Part shown: in pieces, positions 39,001 to 47,478 of the stretch | How the letters are laid out: every line of letters starts with the position of its first letter | How positions within the stretch are numbered: position 1 is the stretch's first letter | Source: Oscillospiraceae bacterium | GTDB taxonomy: Bacteria; Bacillota; Clostridia; Oscillospirales; Oscillospiraceae | DNA: 64,000 nucleotides | Direction of reading: 5' to 3' | NCBI GenBank assembly: GCA_910574635.1 | Contig: CAJTCG010000017.1 | Location: 1 to 64,000, forward strand | The notes under the pieces: generated by a model | The model's database searches: none | The model's input: the letters and a program-made list of their open reading frames with translations, nothing else | Told to the model about the DNA's origin: nothing | Translations under genes and position numbers: made by a program

Positions 39001-42000
39001 CCTGGGACAGCGTCAGGGTGCCGTTGGGCACAGCGGGGCCGCTGTTGGGATACAAACCGCCCAGGCCGCCGTCCAGGCCGTAGCTGTGGAAGGAGTGGAA
39101 CTGGAACCGTTCGCCCACTCGATAGTACATTTGCTCGGCCAGCGCCTCGTCCACCTGCTTGTTGAGGCAGGCGGTGCTGGATGGGGCCGCGGTTTTCTTC
39201 TCGGCTTCCAGCGTCGAAAACTTCTGCTGGTCAAAGTCCCCTCCGGCCCCGCCCCCGTCGGAATACAGGAGGGGATAGGGGGTATCGTTCCCCAGGGTGA
39301 TGGCATGGCCCGGCTTGTTGTAGACGCCGTAGCCGAAGCGGGTCACCTCGCCTCCCTGGTCATGGGCGGTGGAGAGGGTGGAGAGCTTGGAGATGGTTTT
39401 GGGAGACGCCGCGCTGTCGCCCGGGTCCACCGCCAGCAGGCTGAGCTGATAGAAGGGCGCCTTTCCGGGGATCTGAAGTTCCTCCCAGTAGTACACGCCC
39501 ATGCTGCCCAGCTTCAAGGGCTTGGGCCAGTCGCCGTAGTGGATGTTGTCCCTTCCGCTGGTGACAATCGTGGGATAGGGAAAGACAAGCTGGGGGTCCG
39601 TGCCGCCCAGGGTCTTCATGCCGGGCACAGGGGAGTCCTCCGCCGTCAGCTCCACATAGGTGAGCGGCGCGGCGGTGCCGCCCTGGCCTTCCTCGTACTG
39701 GGCGAGGAACTCTTCGCCCCGGTAGGAGAAATTCCCGTTGTTCAGGTAGAAGGTTCCTCTTTGCTGTCCGCTGCCGGAGGGGCCGGAGAAGCCCCAGGCT
39801 TCGGCCTTCACACCGTCGGTTTTCAGGTCCATGGCGGAATAGGAGTTGACGGCGCTGCCGTTGTTCCGGCCTGCGAAGCCCGCCAGGCAGACGGGGGCGT
39901 TTTCCTGGGGCGCCGAGGCGGCCAGCCGCCCCACGGCGTAGGACGTAGTGATTTGGCCGGTGTTGCTGCCCGCCAGGCCGCCTACGAACGCCTGCCCGTA
40001 GTTGGCGGCGTCCACATGCAGATAGGCGGATTCCGCGGCGGAATTTTGGATGAGGCCCCGGTTCTCCCCGCACAGGCCGCCGATGTAGATGGTGGCGGAG
40101 TAGACGCGGGTGGTGAGGTTCACGCCGTCCACGGCGCAGTTGAACATTTTGCCGGTGAGGCCGTTTTGCCCCGCCAGGGCCCCCAGATAGGTGGTCAGCT
40201 GGTTGCTGGGGAAAACGATGTCCCGGGGCGCGGGCAGGGTTTCCGGGGGCTCCTCCTTCCGGCCGTTGGGGCTTAAGCTGTAGACAATGTTTTGCAGCGT
40301 GCCGCTGGAGCTGCCGAACAGGCCCGCGCAGACGCGGTTCTTGTCCTTCTCGGGAATCCGGAAGGCCACCCGCCGGATGAGCAGATAGTTGCCGTTATAG
40401 GAGCCCAGGAAGGGTTTGGCCTGGGTGCCGATGGGGCTTTGGAGCTGGAATTGTCTCGCCTCGGCTTCGTGGGTCAAAAGCTCCGGGTAGCCCTGATAAA
40501 CGCCCACATGGCCGTCCAGGGAAAGCCCCTGCTGGAAAGCGAGGCGGGGGTTATTGTAATAGTCCTCGTATTGACTCAGGTGGAAGAAGTGCCGGGGCGT
40601 GCGGACGCTGACGCTGACCGGGCGGTTCCCGGGGGCCAGCGTTTCGGTGATGTATTGGTGGACGCCCTCGGCGGCGTTGTCGGGAGTATAGGGCGCTTTG
40701 CCATCGCCCTCCCAATCGCCTTCCCAATCAATGAAGGGCTTGCCCTCGGTCTCCGGGACATAGGGCTTCACCGTCTCGGCAAAATGGGGGTTGTAGAAAT
40801 ACTCGCCGGAGGCGTTTTCCGAGCTTTCGTCATGAAGCTTGAGGCTGGTTTCAAAGCGGAGGTACTGGTAGAAGTCCTTGCTGGTGACAGCCGAGAACTC
40901 CTCCCCGCCGGAATCTGTTTTGACGCGTTCTCCGATCACCAGCGCGTCGGGCAGGGGGGCCAGCCAGTACTCGTCCTTGACCGTTGTGCCGCCCTCGCTC
41001 CGCTCCCACGCCGCTTCCAGGAGCGTATGGTCCGCGGTGCTGTAAGAAACCGGACCCAAAGTTACCTTCTCGCCGTTTTTCCCAAGGCAGGTGTATGTAA
41101 CCGTGAAGCTGCCGCTCTCTGGAAGGTCCTTTTTCATCAGGGCCACGGCATACCCGTCGGTTTGGACGGTGATGTCGTTGTCCTCCTCCAGCTGGCCGAT
41201 CAGCTCTCTGGCGTTGCCGCCGGAGAAGCCGGTGTTTCCCTCGCTGTCCCGCTCATAATAGACCAGGCTGGGCTCTTTAAAGTAGGCCCGCCAGTCCCCG
41301 TAGTGGGGGAGGCCCTTTAAGCCGGGGAAGCTGTAGGGCGGGTTCAGCATCTGCTTTTCCTGGAGGTTGTAGGGGTTGGTATCGGCGGGGATTTTCTTGA
41401 AGGCGAACGCGCTGCCCATCGCCTTGTCAAACAGGCCCTCGGTGGACATGTCGTCATAGGATACCGCCCCGTTGGCCGTTGGCTGCGCGCCGGTGGAAGC
41501 GGCGGTGGGATCCAAATAGTAACAGCGGCTTGCCAGATCGGGACTGTTGTCCGGGACCCCGGGATTCACGGTCACCTTGCCGGTCTGGTTCAGATAGCTT
41601 ACAGCGGTGTAAACGTTGGCGCCGCTTACGGTTCCGGAGACATTGAACAGCCCGGCGGCCTTGGACCCGAATCCCATATCGGCGCAGTCAATAAACCCGG
41701 CGGCATAGACGTTTGTCAAGGCGGAGCCCTTGCTGGTTCCGCCGTCCTTGCACTTGCCGATGAGCCCGGCGGCATAGGTTTCTCCCTTGAGGTAGCAGTC
41801 CGCGTAAGAGGTATCGACGTTTACCGTATGCTGGGCATTGCCCACCAGGCCCCCGGCGATGGTCCCGCTGATCAGGGAAGCCGCCAGGCTCTTCGAGATG
41901 GCAGTGGTCCCGCTTTTGCCGGACAGCTCGCCCGCCAGGCCTCCCGCGTTTGTGCCGTGGAGGATTTCGCCGTATTGATAGGGATTGCTCTTCTGGTCGC

Positions 42001-43570
42001 TGCCCAGCAGGCTGCGGAGGTTGTCCTGCCCCTCCTCCGGCTCCCAGTAGACCCGGCAGTCCGAAAAGAGGTTCTCGTTCTGTTTGCCGGAGGATCCGGC
42101 GACGCTTCCGGCGATGCCGCCGGCGGGTCCGTTGGGGCAGACGGCCTTGACGTTGACCGCGCGGATGTCCCGGAAGGTGCTGCCGCTTCCGGCGGAGCCC
42201 ACCAGGGCCCCGGCGGCGGCGGTATCCTGAGAGCCGGTTATCCCGGCGTCCATGAGGCGGACGCCGGTAAAGGTCATTCCGTCCGCGGTTTTGGCAAAGA
42301 GCCCCGCGCCGGATACCTTGGCGCTGTCCTTTGTCACCCGGAGGTCCGTGATTTCATTCCGGCGGTTTGCGCCGTCCTGAAGGGTCCACCCGGCGTCAAA
42401 GGACGTAAGCTCCAGGTTTTCAATGGACGCGAATTTGTATAGGCCGTAGGGGTCCAGGGGATCCTTGATGGTGGTGCCCCGGCAGTCAATGTCGTTTATC
42501 TGCACGGCGGAGGTTTTGCCCCCGGCGCGGGAGGTGGCGGCGTCCAGGTTCTGGAGGTGGCGCAGATTCTCCAGCTGGGCGGCGCTGCCGCCGCTGCGCT
42601 GGGCAAAAAGGCTGTTGCCCGTGTCGGAGCCGGAGGCGGAGGTGGGCCGGCAGCCGGGAGCCGACAGCTCTATTTCGGCGGTGACGGTGAAGTCCCCGCC
42701 AAAGGTCATTCCGCTGTTTGAAAAAAGCTGGTAGAAGTGACGGCCCGAAACGCCGTCGGCCCGGTCCAGGGCGTCCAGCACCCAGGTATGGGTGACGGCG
42801 GCGCCGGAGACGGAGCTGGAATGACGTTCAGGAAAGAAAAGCGTCGGGTAATTCATCAGCGGGATGGCGGCGCCCTCGTATTCCAGCTGTACGGTCTGCT
42901 TTGCCGTGTGCATCCAGTTGTTCCCCACGATGGACAGGGCGGCATCCGGCAAGGAGAAGGTGACATGGACCTTCAGCAGGTCCCCGTTTTCAACCTCCAC
43001 CAGGACCTCCGGCGCGGGCAGGGGGGTGTAGGGAGTTCTGGCCTCCTGTTCGCCGCCGTAGTAGCCCAGCATGGGGCCGCTGTCGGGGCGCATCCGCTTA
43101 TCCCGGTTCCCGGCGATGCTGAGGGCGTAATGAATATCTTGAATGTCCGGCCCCTCCGTATAGAACACGTCGGTGACGGCCCCGCTGGCGGTGTCATAGA
43201 CAATGTAGAACTGCCCGTTCAAAAGCGCGGGATCGATGGCCCCGCCGGTCAGAAGCCCCAGGGAGGCGGCGGTGTCTTTTGCAACATAGACGGAAGCCTG
43301 CTGCTCCCCGCCCTCGGCCAGGGTCTGCGCGCCGCCGCCTGTCAGCGCCTTTTCCAGCTGGCCGCTGCCGCCCAGCAGCACGGCCCGGTTCTCCGCGGCC
43401 ATGTAGATATCCCGGGCGGCGTTGTCCAGCTCGGTGATTTTGAGATAGTCCCGGTAGTAGGCCGCCGCCACGGCGGAGAGGCTCAGCAGGATCACCAGGA
43501 TCGCCACCACGGCCAAAGTCTCCACCAGGGAGAAGCCGCGGCTTCCTTTGTTTTCAAAGCGTTGGACCAT
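36014..43570 (-). CDS. Giant prepilin-like surface protein with GLUG-type repeats (2518 aa)
   Basis: The N-terminus (residues 8-40) is a class III prepilin leader: KGSRG then FSLVETLAVVAILVILLSLSAVAAAYY, with Glu+5. After a pilin-like region to about 300, three long modules follow. Each has Gly-rich GLUG-like repeats (NAGGLAGELSG, GGLVGNAQ, VGGLAGSNTGQITTSYAVGRL, AGGLIG/GGLVGSCQGSIENCYAGGF) and ends with the shared landmark HYGDW near residues 757, 1346 and 2083. A beta-sandwich/Ig-like C-terminal region from about 2150 follows, ending in a Pro/Arg-rich tail. No LPXTG anchor is seen. Read as a pilus-tip adhesin of exceptional size and first gene of the pilus operon, 4-bp overlap with the next gene. 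Function as adhesin is inference. Confidence 0.85.
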   Translation of the reverse strand: MVQRFENKGSRGFSLVETLAVVAILVILLSLSAVAAAYYRDYLKITELDNAARDIYMAAENRAVLLGGSGQLEKALTGGGAQTLAEGGEQQASVYVAKDTAASLGLLTGGAIDPALLNGQFYIVYDTASGAVTDVFYTEGPDIQDIHYALSIAGNRDKRMRPDSGPMLGYYGGEQEARTPYTPLPAPEVLVEVENGDLLKVHVTFSLPDAALSIVGNNWMHTAKQTVQLEYEGAAIPLMNYPTLFFPERHSSSVSGAAVTHTWVLDALDRADGVSGRHFYQLFSNSGMTFGGDFTVTAEIELSAPGCRPTSASGSDTGNSLFAQRSGGSAAQLENLRHLQNLDAATSRAGGKTSAVQINDIDCRGTTIKDPLDPYGLYKFASIENLELTSFDAGWTLQDGANRRNEITDLRVTKDSAKVSGAGLFAKTADGMTFTGVRLMDAGITGSQDTAAAGALVGSAGSGSTFRDIRAVNVKAVCPNGPAGGIAGSVAGSSGKQNENLFSDCRVYWEPEEGQDNLRSLLGSDQKSNPYQYGEILHGTNAGGLAGELSGKSGTTAISKSLAASLISGTIAGGLVGNAQHTVNVDTSYADCYLKGETYAAGLIGKCKDGGTSKGSALTNVYAAGFIDCADMGFGSKAAGLFNVSGTVSGANVYTAVSYLNQTGKVTVNPGVPDNSPDLASRCYYLDPTAASTGAQPTANGAVSYDDMSTEGLFDKAMGSAFAFKKIPADTNPYNLQEKQMLNPPYSFPGLKGLPHYGDWRAYFKEPSLVYYERDSEGNTGFSGGNARELIGQLEEDNDITVQTDGYAVALMKKDLPESGSFTVTYTCLGKNGEKVTLGPVSYSTADHTLLEAAWERSEGGTTVKDEYWLAPLPDALVIGERVKTDSGGEEFSAVTSKDFYQYLRFETSLKLHDESSENASGEYFYNPHFAETVKPYVPETEGKPFIDWEGDWEGDGKAPYTPDNAAEGVHQYITETLAPGNRPVSVSVRTPRHFFHLSQYEDYYNNPRLAFQQGLSLDGHVGVYQGYPELLTHEAEARQFQLQSPIGTQAKPFLGSYNGNYLLIRRVAFRIPEKDKNRVCAGLFGSSSGTLQNIVYSLSPNGRKEEPPETLPAPRDIVFPSNQLTTYLGALAGQNGLTGKMFNCAVDGVNLTTRVYSATIYIGGLCGENRGLIQNSAAESAYLHVDAANYGQAFVGGLAGSNTGQITTSYAVGRLAASAPQENAPVCLAGFAGRNNGSAVNSYSAMDLKTDGVKAEAWGFSGPSGSGQQRGTFYLNNGNFSYRGEEFLAQYEEGQGGTAAPLTYVELTAEDSPVPGMKTLGGTDPQLVFPYPTIVTSGRDNIHYGDWPKPLKLGSMGVYYWEELQIPGKAPFYQLSLLAVDPGDSAASPKTISKLSTLSTAHDQGGEVTRFGYGVYNKPGHAITLGNDTPYPLLYSDGGGAGGDFDQQKFSTLEAEKKTAAPSSTACLNKQVDEALAEQMYYRVGERFQFHSFHSYGLDGGLGGLYPNSGPAVPNGTLTLSQGGNQNIEVTFALNPLFAEALAVELPKDGKNWSAASKDVPVFTSSKNWTGAWTLSGDTPGSSGTYPYGVRSIAQLQFIDWNSVNRDTNTVLKLAAKGAQGIAGFPYLSSGSTTGNYYWTQSYDIKGERTADGTYKTYSPIAEYYDTTNTNENRGYLDGWFGGVYDGNSYVIENVSIQGSTASCAGLFGVVYNGTLKNMVLYSSTGESFVRSTYDERTTSQWYAIGALAGVAASHDKDGKPGQTAMENCAVSGYQIEVKTYTAKADQTWGGVGVGGLLGLSNMSLSGCTSNTKIDLKNGTVANDNIRTGGLVGSCQGSIENCYAGGFISLEETSDIDMGQKGIYIGGIVGGSYMKPLQIGDNQNLTIGFTQDSDGGTDNKLTNCYSYVQLPSLEAHPSIRALYAVGGTGEINPAGTSDGTLNHGKTTYENCYFLTSEVLAGYGGSVEMYLNAIQDAQAAEIQNGRKSWEPKTDLGTESSNSEVTPLTYEQLAGMQAGIPGKDPALDIYGLLPGFSPVTTVTEDGIRVPGKYSYPPATSPHLRDRDYPFPTILRKDGGKYNVHYGDWPLKGFRRQTLFDENGKYALLGGSPIEIDLFVNGTAPHQEYLVLTEGVLSGGKWTDSIWNSMSEGGGDSGAGLIAGYEISGPLPLDQIPHIPKEEQGKFYYFLELTPKKEGTDILHLIYTDTDDVPYRLDVTVHVTASAELRPSRLFMFPNDTVSIAVRATDKAGHPLDERLQNGKLTLKGDPNCGSSGYLTGKTLIQEATEDGGLPTVQFTTAIPGDAPELEAPLTLGANTDFAYTVTTPDPDSPGDPSKATVQDYGGGNGGDVRIEIIQPWKDREDFIRFAETQTPDGTTQIVCTVTFPDSYPVDAEGTLYFATAGSPTVAPMFNQPTAAWRDEAGSISFTLTYGAAELAQLPEETKVSLPLTLTSSGSQLIEGSQPHTLTLTVRRPADAQAAPLQSIDAPPPCRDRGENRGPAAAHREERTLSKRRDAP

Positions 43571-43610
43571 GTTTGCACCTCAATCCGTGTGTCTGACGGC
43601 AAAACTTTAG

Positions 43611-43662
43611 TGTATATCCGAATCGGATATGAAAAGCATTTTAACATATCCGAATCGGATAT
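43611..43662. promoter_or_regulatory. Twin 17-bp palindromes between the pilus operon and the XRE regulator
   Basis: ATATCCGAATCGGATAT occurs twice, at 43614-43630 and 43646-43662, start-to-start 32 bp (about three helical turns). The flanks extend the symmetry: GTATAT...ATATG and CATAT...ATATAC mirror each other. TATACA/TACAAT-like -10 sequences overlap the outer ends on both strands. They lie 44 bp upstream of the giant pilin start and 78 bp upstream of the XRE gene, and are probable operators of the XRE protein for both directions. Confidence 0.85.
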
Positions 43663-43739
43663 ACAATAACTTTACTGGAAAAAGTAAGCAGAAAAAGCAA
43701 GCGGGATTGCTTGGACGCTGTTTTGAGAGGGGGGCGCTT

Positions 43740-44087
43740 ATGGAGCTGGATTATCAGGCTATCGGCGTGCGCATCCGCCGTTTGCGCAAAGAGCGGGGGC
43801 TGACCCAGCAGACACTGGCGGAAATGTCCGGCCAGGAGCCGTCCAACATCTCCCATATCGAGCGGGGGGCCACAAAGCTCAGCCTTCCCACCCTGGTCAG
43901 CGTGGCCAACGCTCTGGAGGTGACGGTGGATCAGATTCTATGCGACAGCCTGCCCGCCTCCCGGTCCGTCTTCGAGACGGAGGCGGCCCATATTTTATCG
44001 GACTGCTCCCACCTGGAGCTGAAGATTATCACGGAAACCATCCGCACGCTGAAGGAGAATCTGCGGCGGCTGAAGCTCAGCGAGTGA
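43740..44087 (+). CDS. XRE-family transcriptional regulator
   Basis: 115 aa. The helix-turn-helix is at residues 8-65 (IGVRIRRLRKERGLTQQTLA, SNISHIERGATKLSLPTL). The C-terminal 45 residues are helical (HLELKIITETIRTLKENLRRL), probably for dimerisation. An upstream frame exists, but ATG 43740 has GAGAGGGGGGCG and the usual family N-terminus. It is divergent from the pilus operon and borders two identical palindromes, so it most likely represses or activates pilus expression and its own gene. Confidence 0.92.
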   Translation: MELDYQAIGVRIRRLRKERGLTQQTLAEMSGQEPSNISHIERGATKLSLPTLVSVANALEVTVDQILCDSLPASRSVFETEAAHILSDCSHLELKIITETIRTLKENLRRLKLSE

Positions 44088-44090
44088 CCC

Positions 44091-44324
44091 TCAGTCGGAC
44101 TGCGCCCGGGGCCAGCAGCAGACCCCCACGTCCAGGGAGATGTGCTCCCGGAGGTGGAAGTTGGCGTACCGGCAGAACCAGCAGCCGCTGCCGCAGGCCA
44201 GGCCCACCGTCCGCACGGTGAAGGCGGGGCAGCGCTGTGCCGGCCAGACGTTATAGCCGGTCATGGGCTTGCGGAGGGCCCGGGACTTTGCCGGTTCTCT
44301 CAGAAGATGGGTCTTTGGTTCCAT
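44091..44324 (-). CDS. Small Cys-rich protein (77 aa)
   Basis: The frame starts MEPKTHLLREPAKSRALRKP and has conserved-looking segments TGYNVWPAQRCPAFTVRTV, CGSGCWFCRYANFH and VGVCCWPRAQ: seven Cys, with a CxxxCxxC pattern suggestive of metal or cluster binding. AAAGGCAGG lies upstream of the ATG. A longer reading frame running into the response regulator gene is antisense and rejected. I recall similar small clostridial proteins but no function. It is convergent with the XRE gene, only 3 bp from its stop. Confidence 0.6.
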   Translation of the reverse strand: MEPKTHLLREPAKSRALRKPMTGYNVWPAQRCPAFTVRTVGLACGSGCWFCRYANFHLREHISLDVGVCCWPRAQSD

Positions 44325-44555
44325 CTGCGGCCTGCCTTTCTTCAGCGGTTGGAAGGGGAGCGTGCTTTCCGGATTGTGGGTGGAGCCGCGGGGCGTTTCC
44401 CGGCGGCCTGTTTTCCGAGCCTCTCCAAAACAGCTTGACAAATTCCGGGAGGGCGTGCTATGTTCATTGTAGCAGGAAACCCTTCGAATTTGATACTTTG
44501 CGTAAATTTGGTTTGATTTTGCGCGGAATTTGCACAGGGGGAGGCGGAGGCTTAT

Positions 44556-45305
44556 ATGATTAAACTGGCGCTGTGCGACGACGAGGCGGAGCAGCGGGAA
44601 GCGGTTGGAAAGCTTTTGCGGGAATACGCGGCCGCCAGGCCCTCCCTGGCGGTAAAAATGTCGGTATTCTCCTCGGGCCGCGACCTGCTGGCGGCGGCGG
44701 AGGAGTGCGGCGGCTTTGACCTTTACGTGCTGGACATCGTGATGCCGGAGCTCAGCGGCATCGAACTGGGCGTACGGCTGCGGGAGCTGCACAGCGGCGG
44801 GGCGATCATCTATCTGACCATCTCGCCCGAGTACGCCGTGGATTCTTACGCGGCCCGGGCGTTCTACTACCTCATGAAGCCGGCCCAGCCGGACAAGCTC
44901 TTCCAGGTGCTGGACCAGGCTGTGGCGGCGCTGGAAAAGCAGCGGGCCGCCTGTGTGACGGTCCGCACGAAGGATGGTCTGGAGCGGCTGCGGCTGGATG
45001 AAATTGTCTACGCCGAGCTGGTGGGCCGTGCGGTGCGCTACCACCTGGCGGACGGGACCGGCCTGAACAGCGTGACGGTGCGCGGCCCCTTCCAGGAGGA
45101 GACGGCGCCTCTGCTGGCGGACCCGAGATTCTTCCTCAGCGGGGCCAGCTTTGCGGTGAACCTGTTTTACGTCACCGCGGTGGAGAGGGGGTACCTCCGC
45201 ATGGATGGCGGAGCCCGGGTCCCCCTGGCCCGGGGGCTGGCCGCCCTGGCAAAGCGCCGGTGGAGCGATTACTGGCTGAATGCCTCGGGAGGTGAAGGGC
45301 TGTGA
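44556..45305 (+). CDS. LytTR-family response regulator
   Basis: 249 aa. The receiver domain has phosphoacceptor Asp60 in LYVLDIVMPELSGIELG. The C-terminal LytTR DNA-binding domain starts near residue 140 (VRTKDGLERLRLDEIVYAELVGRAVRYHLADG) and ends PLARGLAAL. This AgrA/VirR-like class usually controls virulence, peptide or quorum responses. GGGGGAGGCGGAGGC precedes the ATG. The stop overlaps the sensor kinase GTG start, indicating coupling. The target is unknown; it may act on its own upstream region, where a 110-bp AT-richer stretch lies. Confidence 0.92.
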   Translation: MIKLALCDDEAEQREAVGKLLREYAAARPSLAVKMSVFSSGRDLLAAAEECGGFDLYVLDIVMPELSGIELGVRLRELHSGGAIIYLTISPEYAVDSYAARAFYYLMKPAQPDKLFQVLDQAVAALEKQRAACVTVRTKDGLERLRLDEIVYAELVGRAVRYHLADGTGLNSVTVRGPFQEETAPLLADPRFFLSGASFAVNLFYVTAVERGYLRMDGGARVPLARGLAALAKRRWSDYWLNASGGEGL

Positions 45306-46759
45306 CGGCTTTGCGGGATGTTTCCCAGCTCTGGGCGATGGCGCATGTCCTGGTTGTGTTTCTTTTGCTGTTTGAGCCGCGCCGCCCCTGGCGGCCTACG
45401 ATTGCGATCTGTGTATCCGGTGCGGTCGTGATGAGCGTGGTGACCCTTGCGGCGGCGGCTGTCCTGGGGGTGCCTCCCTTTGCGCTCATCTTTTTCACCT
45501 GTTCACTGCCCAGCATGGCCCTGTTTTTCTGGATTTCCAAGTACCGGAATGGGAGGTTCTTCTTCCTCTTTTGCCTGTCGGATACCATGTGCATTTGGCT
45601 GATCCAGGTGACGAGCTTGCTGGACCGGCTGGTGGGAGGCGAGTATGCGGTGATGTTTGCTGGCCGCCTGATCCTCTTCCCCCTGGCGGAGTGGTTTATC
45701 TGGAAACAGCTGCGCCGCCCCTATCAGGAGCTTCAACGGAAGCTGGAACGGGGCTGGTGGCTGTTTTCCCTCATTGGACTGCTTTACTATCTGATGCTCG
45801 TCATGGTGTCCATTCCCGTGGATGATCCGATGCCTGGCTGGAGGGGCCTTCTGCTTTTGCTGCTGGTGCTGGCGCTGATGCCCCTGACCTACATTTCCAT
45901 TCTCCACTCCCTCTGGCGGCAGATGCGGATGTATGAAAACACCCGTCTGATGGAGGTTCAGCGGAAGGATTACGACGCCCTGTGCCAGAAGATGGAGGTG
46001 GGGCGCATTTACCGCCACGACATGCGCCACCATCTGGCCGCCGTGGAGGGCCTGCTCCAGCAGGGGGACAATGGGGGAGCGCTGAACTATGTCCGTTCCC
46101 TCAGCGGCGGACTGGAGGAGCTGGCGGAGCCGGCCCGCTGCGCCAACTCCGCCGTCAACGCGGTGCTGACGGCCTATATCGTCCAGGCCGGCAACGAAGG
46201 CTGCACCGTGGAGACGAAGCTCCGGGTTCCGGAAACGCTCCCCTTTGAGGAGACGGATATCTGCGTCATCCTGGCCAACGCCCTGGAAAACGCCGTCCAC
46301 GCCTGTCAGGAGCTGCCGGAGGACCGGCGGCGGATCGGCGTGGAGCTGGAGCTGACGGAAAATCAGCGGCTGCTGATCTCGGTGGAGAACCCCTGGCCTT
46401 ATCCGGTGGCCTTTGGACCGGACGGACTGCCGGAGAGCCCGAAGCGGGAGGGCCACGGCCTGGGCCTCCAGAGCGTGAAGCGGGTGACGGAGAAGTACGG
46501 CGGTCTTTTCCGGTGTCAGTGGGAGGAAGGGCGCTTTTTGTTCCGAACGGTGCTGATGCCGCCTGCCGGACCGGCGGCTCCCAAGGAAACCCGCGGCCCA
46601 AGCTGGGCGGCTCCGGTGGTTTGGGCCGCGCTGGCGTTCCTGCTTGCGATGAACCTTCTTCCGGCATTGGCGGACACCTTGGAGGAGCTTCCGCTGGTGG
46701 GCAGACTGTTTCTGGCCCTGGACTGGCGGACCTATGCCCTGATATTCGGGGGAAATTGA
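45302..46759 (+). CDS. GHKL-type sensor histidine kinase with an extra C-terminal helix
   Basis: 485 aa starting at GTG 45302. Six hydrophobic segments occupy residues 10-215, as in AgrC-like sensors. The phosphoacceptor region is GRIYRHDMRHHLAAVEGLL near 238 and the ATP-binding domain shows DICVILANALENAVHAC and GHGLGLQSVKRV. After the kinase domain another hydrophobic helix follows (VWAALAFLLAMNLLPALA, about 440-458) and a short tail, which is unusual for this family. It is the partner of the LytTR regulator. The signal may be a peptide or membrane cue. Confidence 0.9.
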   Translation: MTALRDVSQLWAMAHVLVVFLLLFEPRRPWRPTIAICVSGAVVMSVVTLAAAAVLGVPPFALIFFTCSLPSMALFFWISKYRNGRFFFLFCLSDTMCIWLIQVTSLLDRLVGGEYAVMFAGRLILFPLAEWFIWKQLRRPYQELQRKLERGWWLFSLIGLLYYLMLVMVSIPVDDPMPGWRGLLLLLLVLALMPLTYISILHSLWRQMRMYENTRLMEVQRKDYDALCQKMEVGRIYRHDMRHHLAAVEGLLQQGDNGGALNYVRSLSGGLEELAEPARCANSAVNAVLTAYIVQAGNEGCTVETKLRVPETLPFEETDICVILANALENAVHACQELPEDRRRIGVELELTENQRLLISVENPWPYPVAFGPDGLPESPKREGHGLGLQSVKRVTEKYGGLFRCQWEEGRFLFRTVLMPPAGPAAPKETRGPSWAAPVVWAALAFLLAMNLLPALADTLEELPLVGRLFLALDWRTYALIFGGN

Positions 46760-46892
46760 CCGGCCCGGTCTGACTGCTGTGTTTTTGACCAAAATCCCCG
46801 GCTTTTTTGGGTGCTTTTGCAATGGACTTTTTGCCGGAACGGGTGTAAAATCAGCTTGATTCAAACATACAAAGAAGGGAGCAACCACAATT

Positions 46893-47405
46893 ATGCTGAG
46901 TGAAAAGGTCGCCGCCCTGCTGAACGAGCAGGTCAACAAGGAGTTCTACTCCGCCTACCTGTACCTGGACTTCTCCAATTACTTCGAGGCCCGGGGCTTG
47001 GACGGCTTCGCCAACTGGTACAAGATTCAGGCCCAGGAGGAGCGGGATCACGCCATGCTGTTCTACCAGTACCTCCACAACAACAACGCCAAGGTCACCC
47101 TGGGGGCCATTGCCCAGCCGGACAAGGTGCTGGACAGCGACATGACTGTGCTGAAGGCGGGGCTGGAGCATGAGATCTATGTCACCGGCCTCATCAACAC
47201 CATCTACGCCGCCGCCTATGAGGAGAAGGACTTCCGTACCATGCAGTTCCTGGACTGGTTTGTCAAGGAGCAGGGCGAGGAGGAGGACAACGCCAACGAC
47301 CTGATCTCCAAGATGGAGCTTTTCGGCTCCGATCCCAAGAGCCTGTACATGCTCAACAGCGAGCTGGCGGGCCGCGTTTACAACGCGCCGTCCCTGGTGC
47401 TGTAA
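46893..47405 (+). CDS. ftn: Ferritin (FtnA-like)
   Basis: 170 aa, family length. Ferroxidase-centre residues are recognisable: Glu in NKEFYSAYLYLDF (helix A), EERDHA in helix B with Glu and His, Glu in LEHEIYVTGLI and Gln in VKEQGEEEDNA (helix D). It oxidises Fe2+ and stores the ferric mineral as a 24-mer, limiting iron-driven oxidative damage. GAAGGGAG precedes the ATG. It is monocistronic, with a strong terminator directly behind. Confidence 0.95.
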   Translation: MLSEKVAALLNEQVNKEFYSAYLYLDFSNYFEARGLDGFANWYKIQAQEERDHAMLFYQYLHNNNAKVTLGAIAQPDKVLDSDMTVLKAGLEHEIYVTGLINTIYAAAYEEKDFRTMQFLDWFVKEQGEEEDNANDLISKMELFGSDPKSLYMLNSELAGRVYNAPSLVL

Positions 47406-47423
47406 GCCCTGGTTAAAACAAAG

Positions 47424-47462
47424 AAAGCGAGGCCCGGAGGAATTTCCTCCGGGCCTCGCTTT
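47424..47462. terminator. Bidirectional terminator between ftn and the thioesterase gene
   Basis: A 17-bp stem, AAAGCGAGGCCCGGAGG with CCTCCGGGCCTCGCTTT, has an AATTT loop. It serves both convergent genes. Confidence 0.9.
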
Positions 47463-47478
47463 CATAGAGTCCATGGAT

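Noticed and set aside
44325..45044. Upstream extension of the Cys-rich small protein frame on the minus strand
   Set aside because: It is antisense to the LytTR regulator and has no family features; only the part from 44324 looks like a gene.
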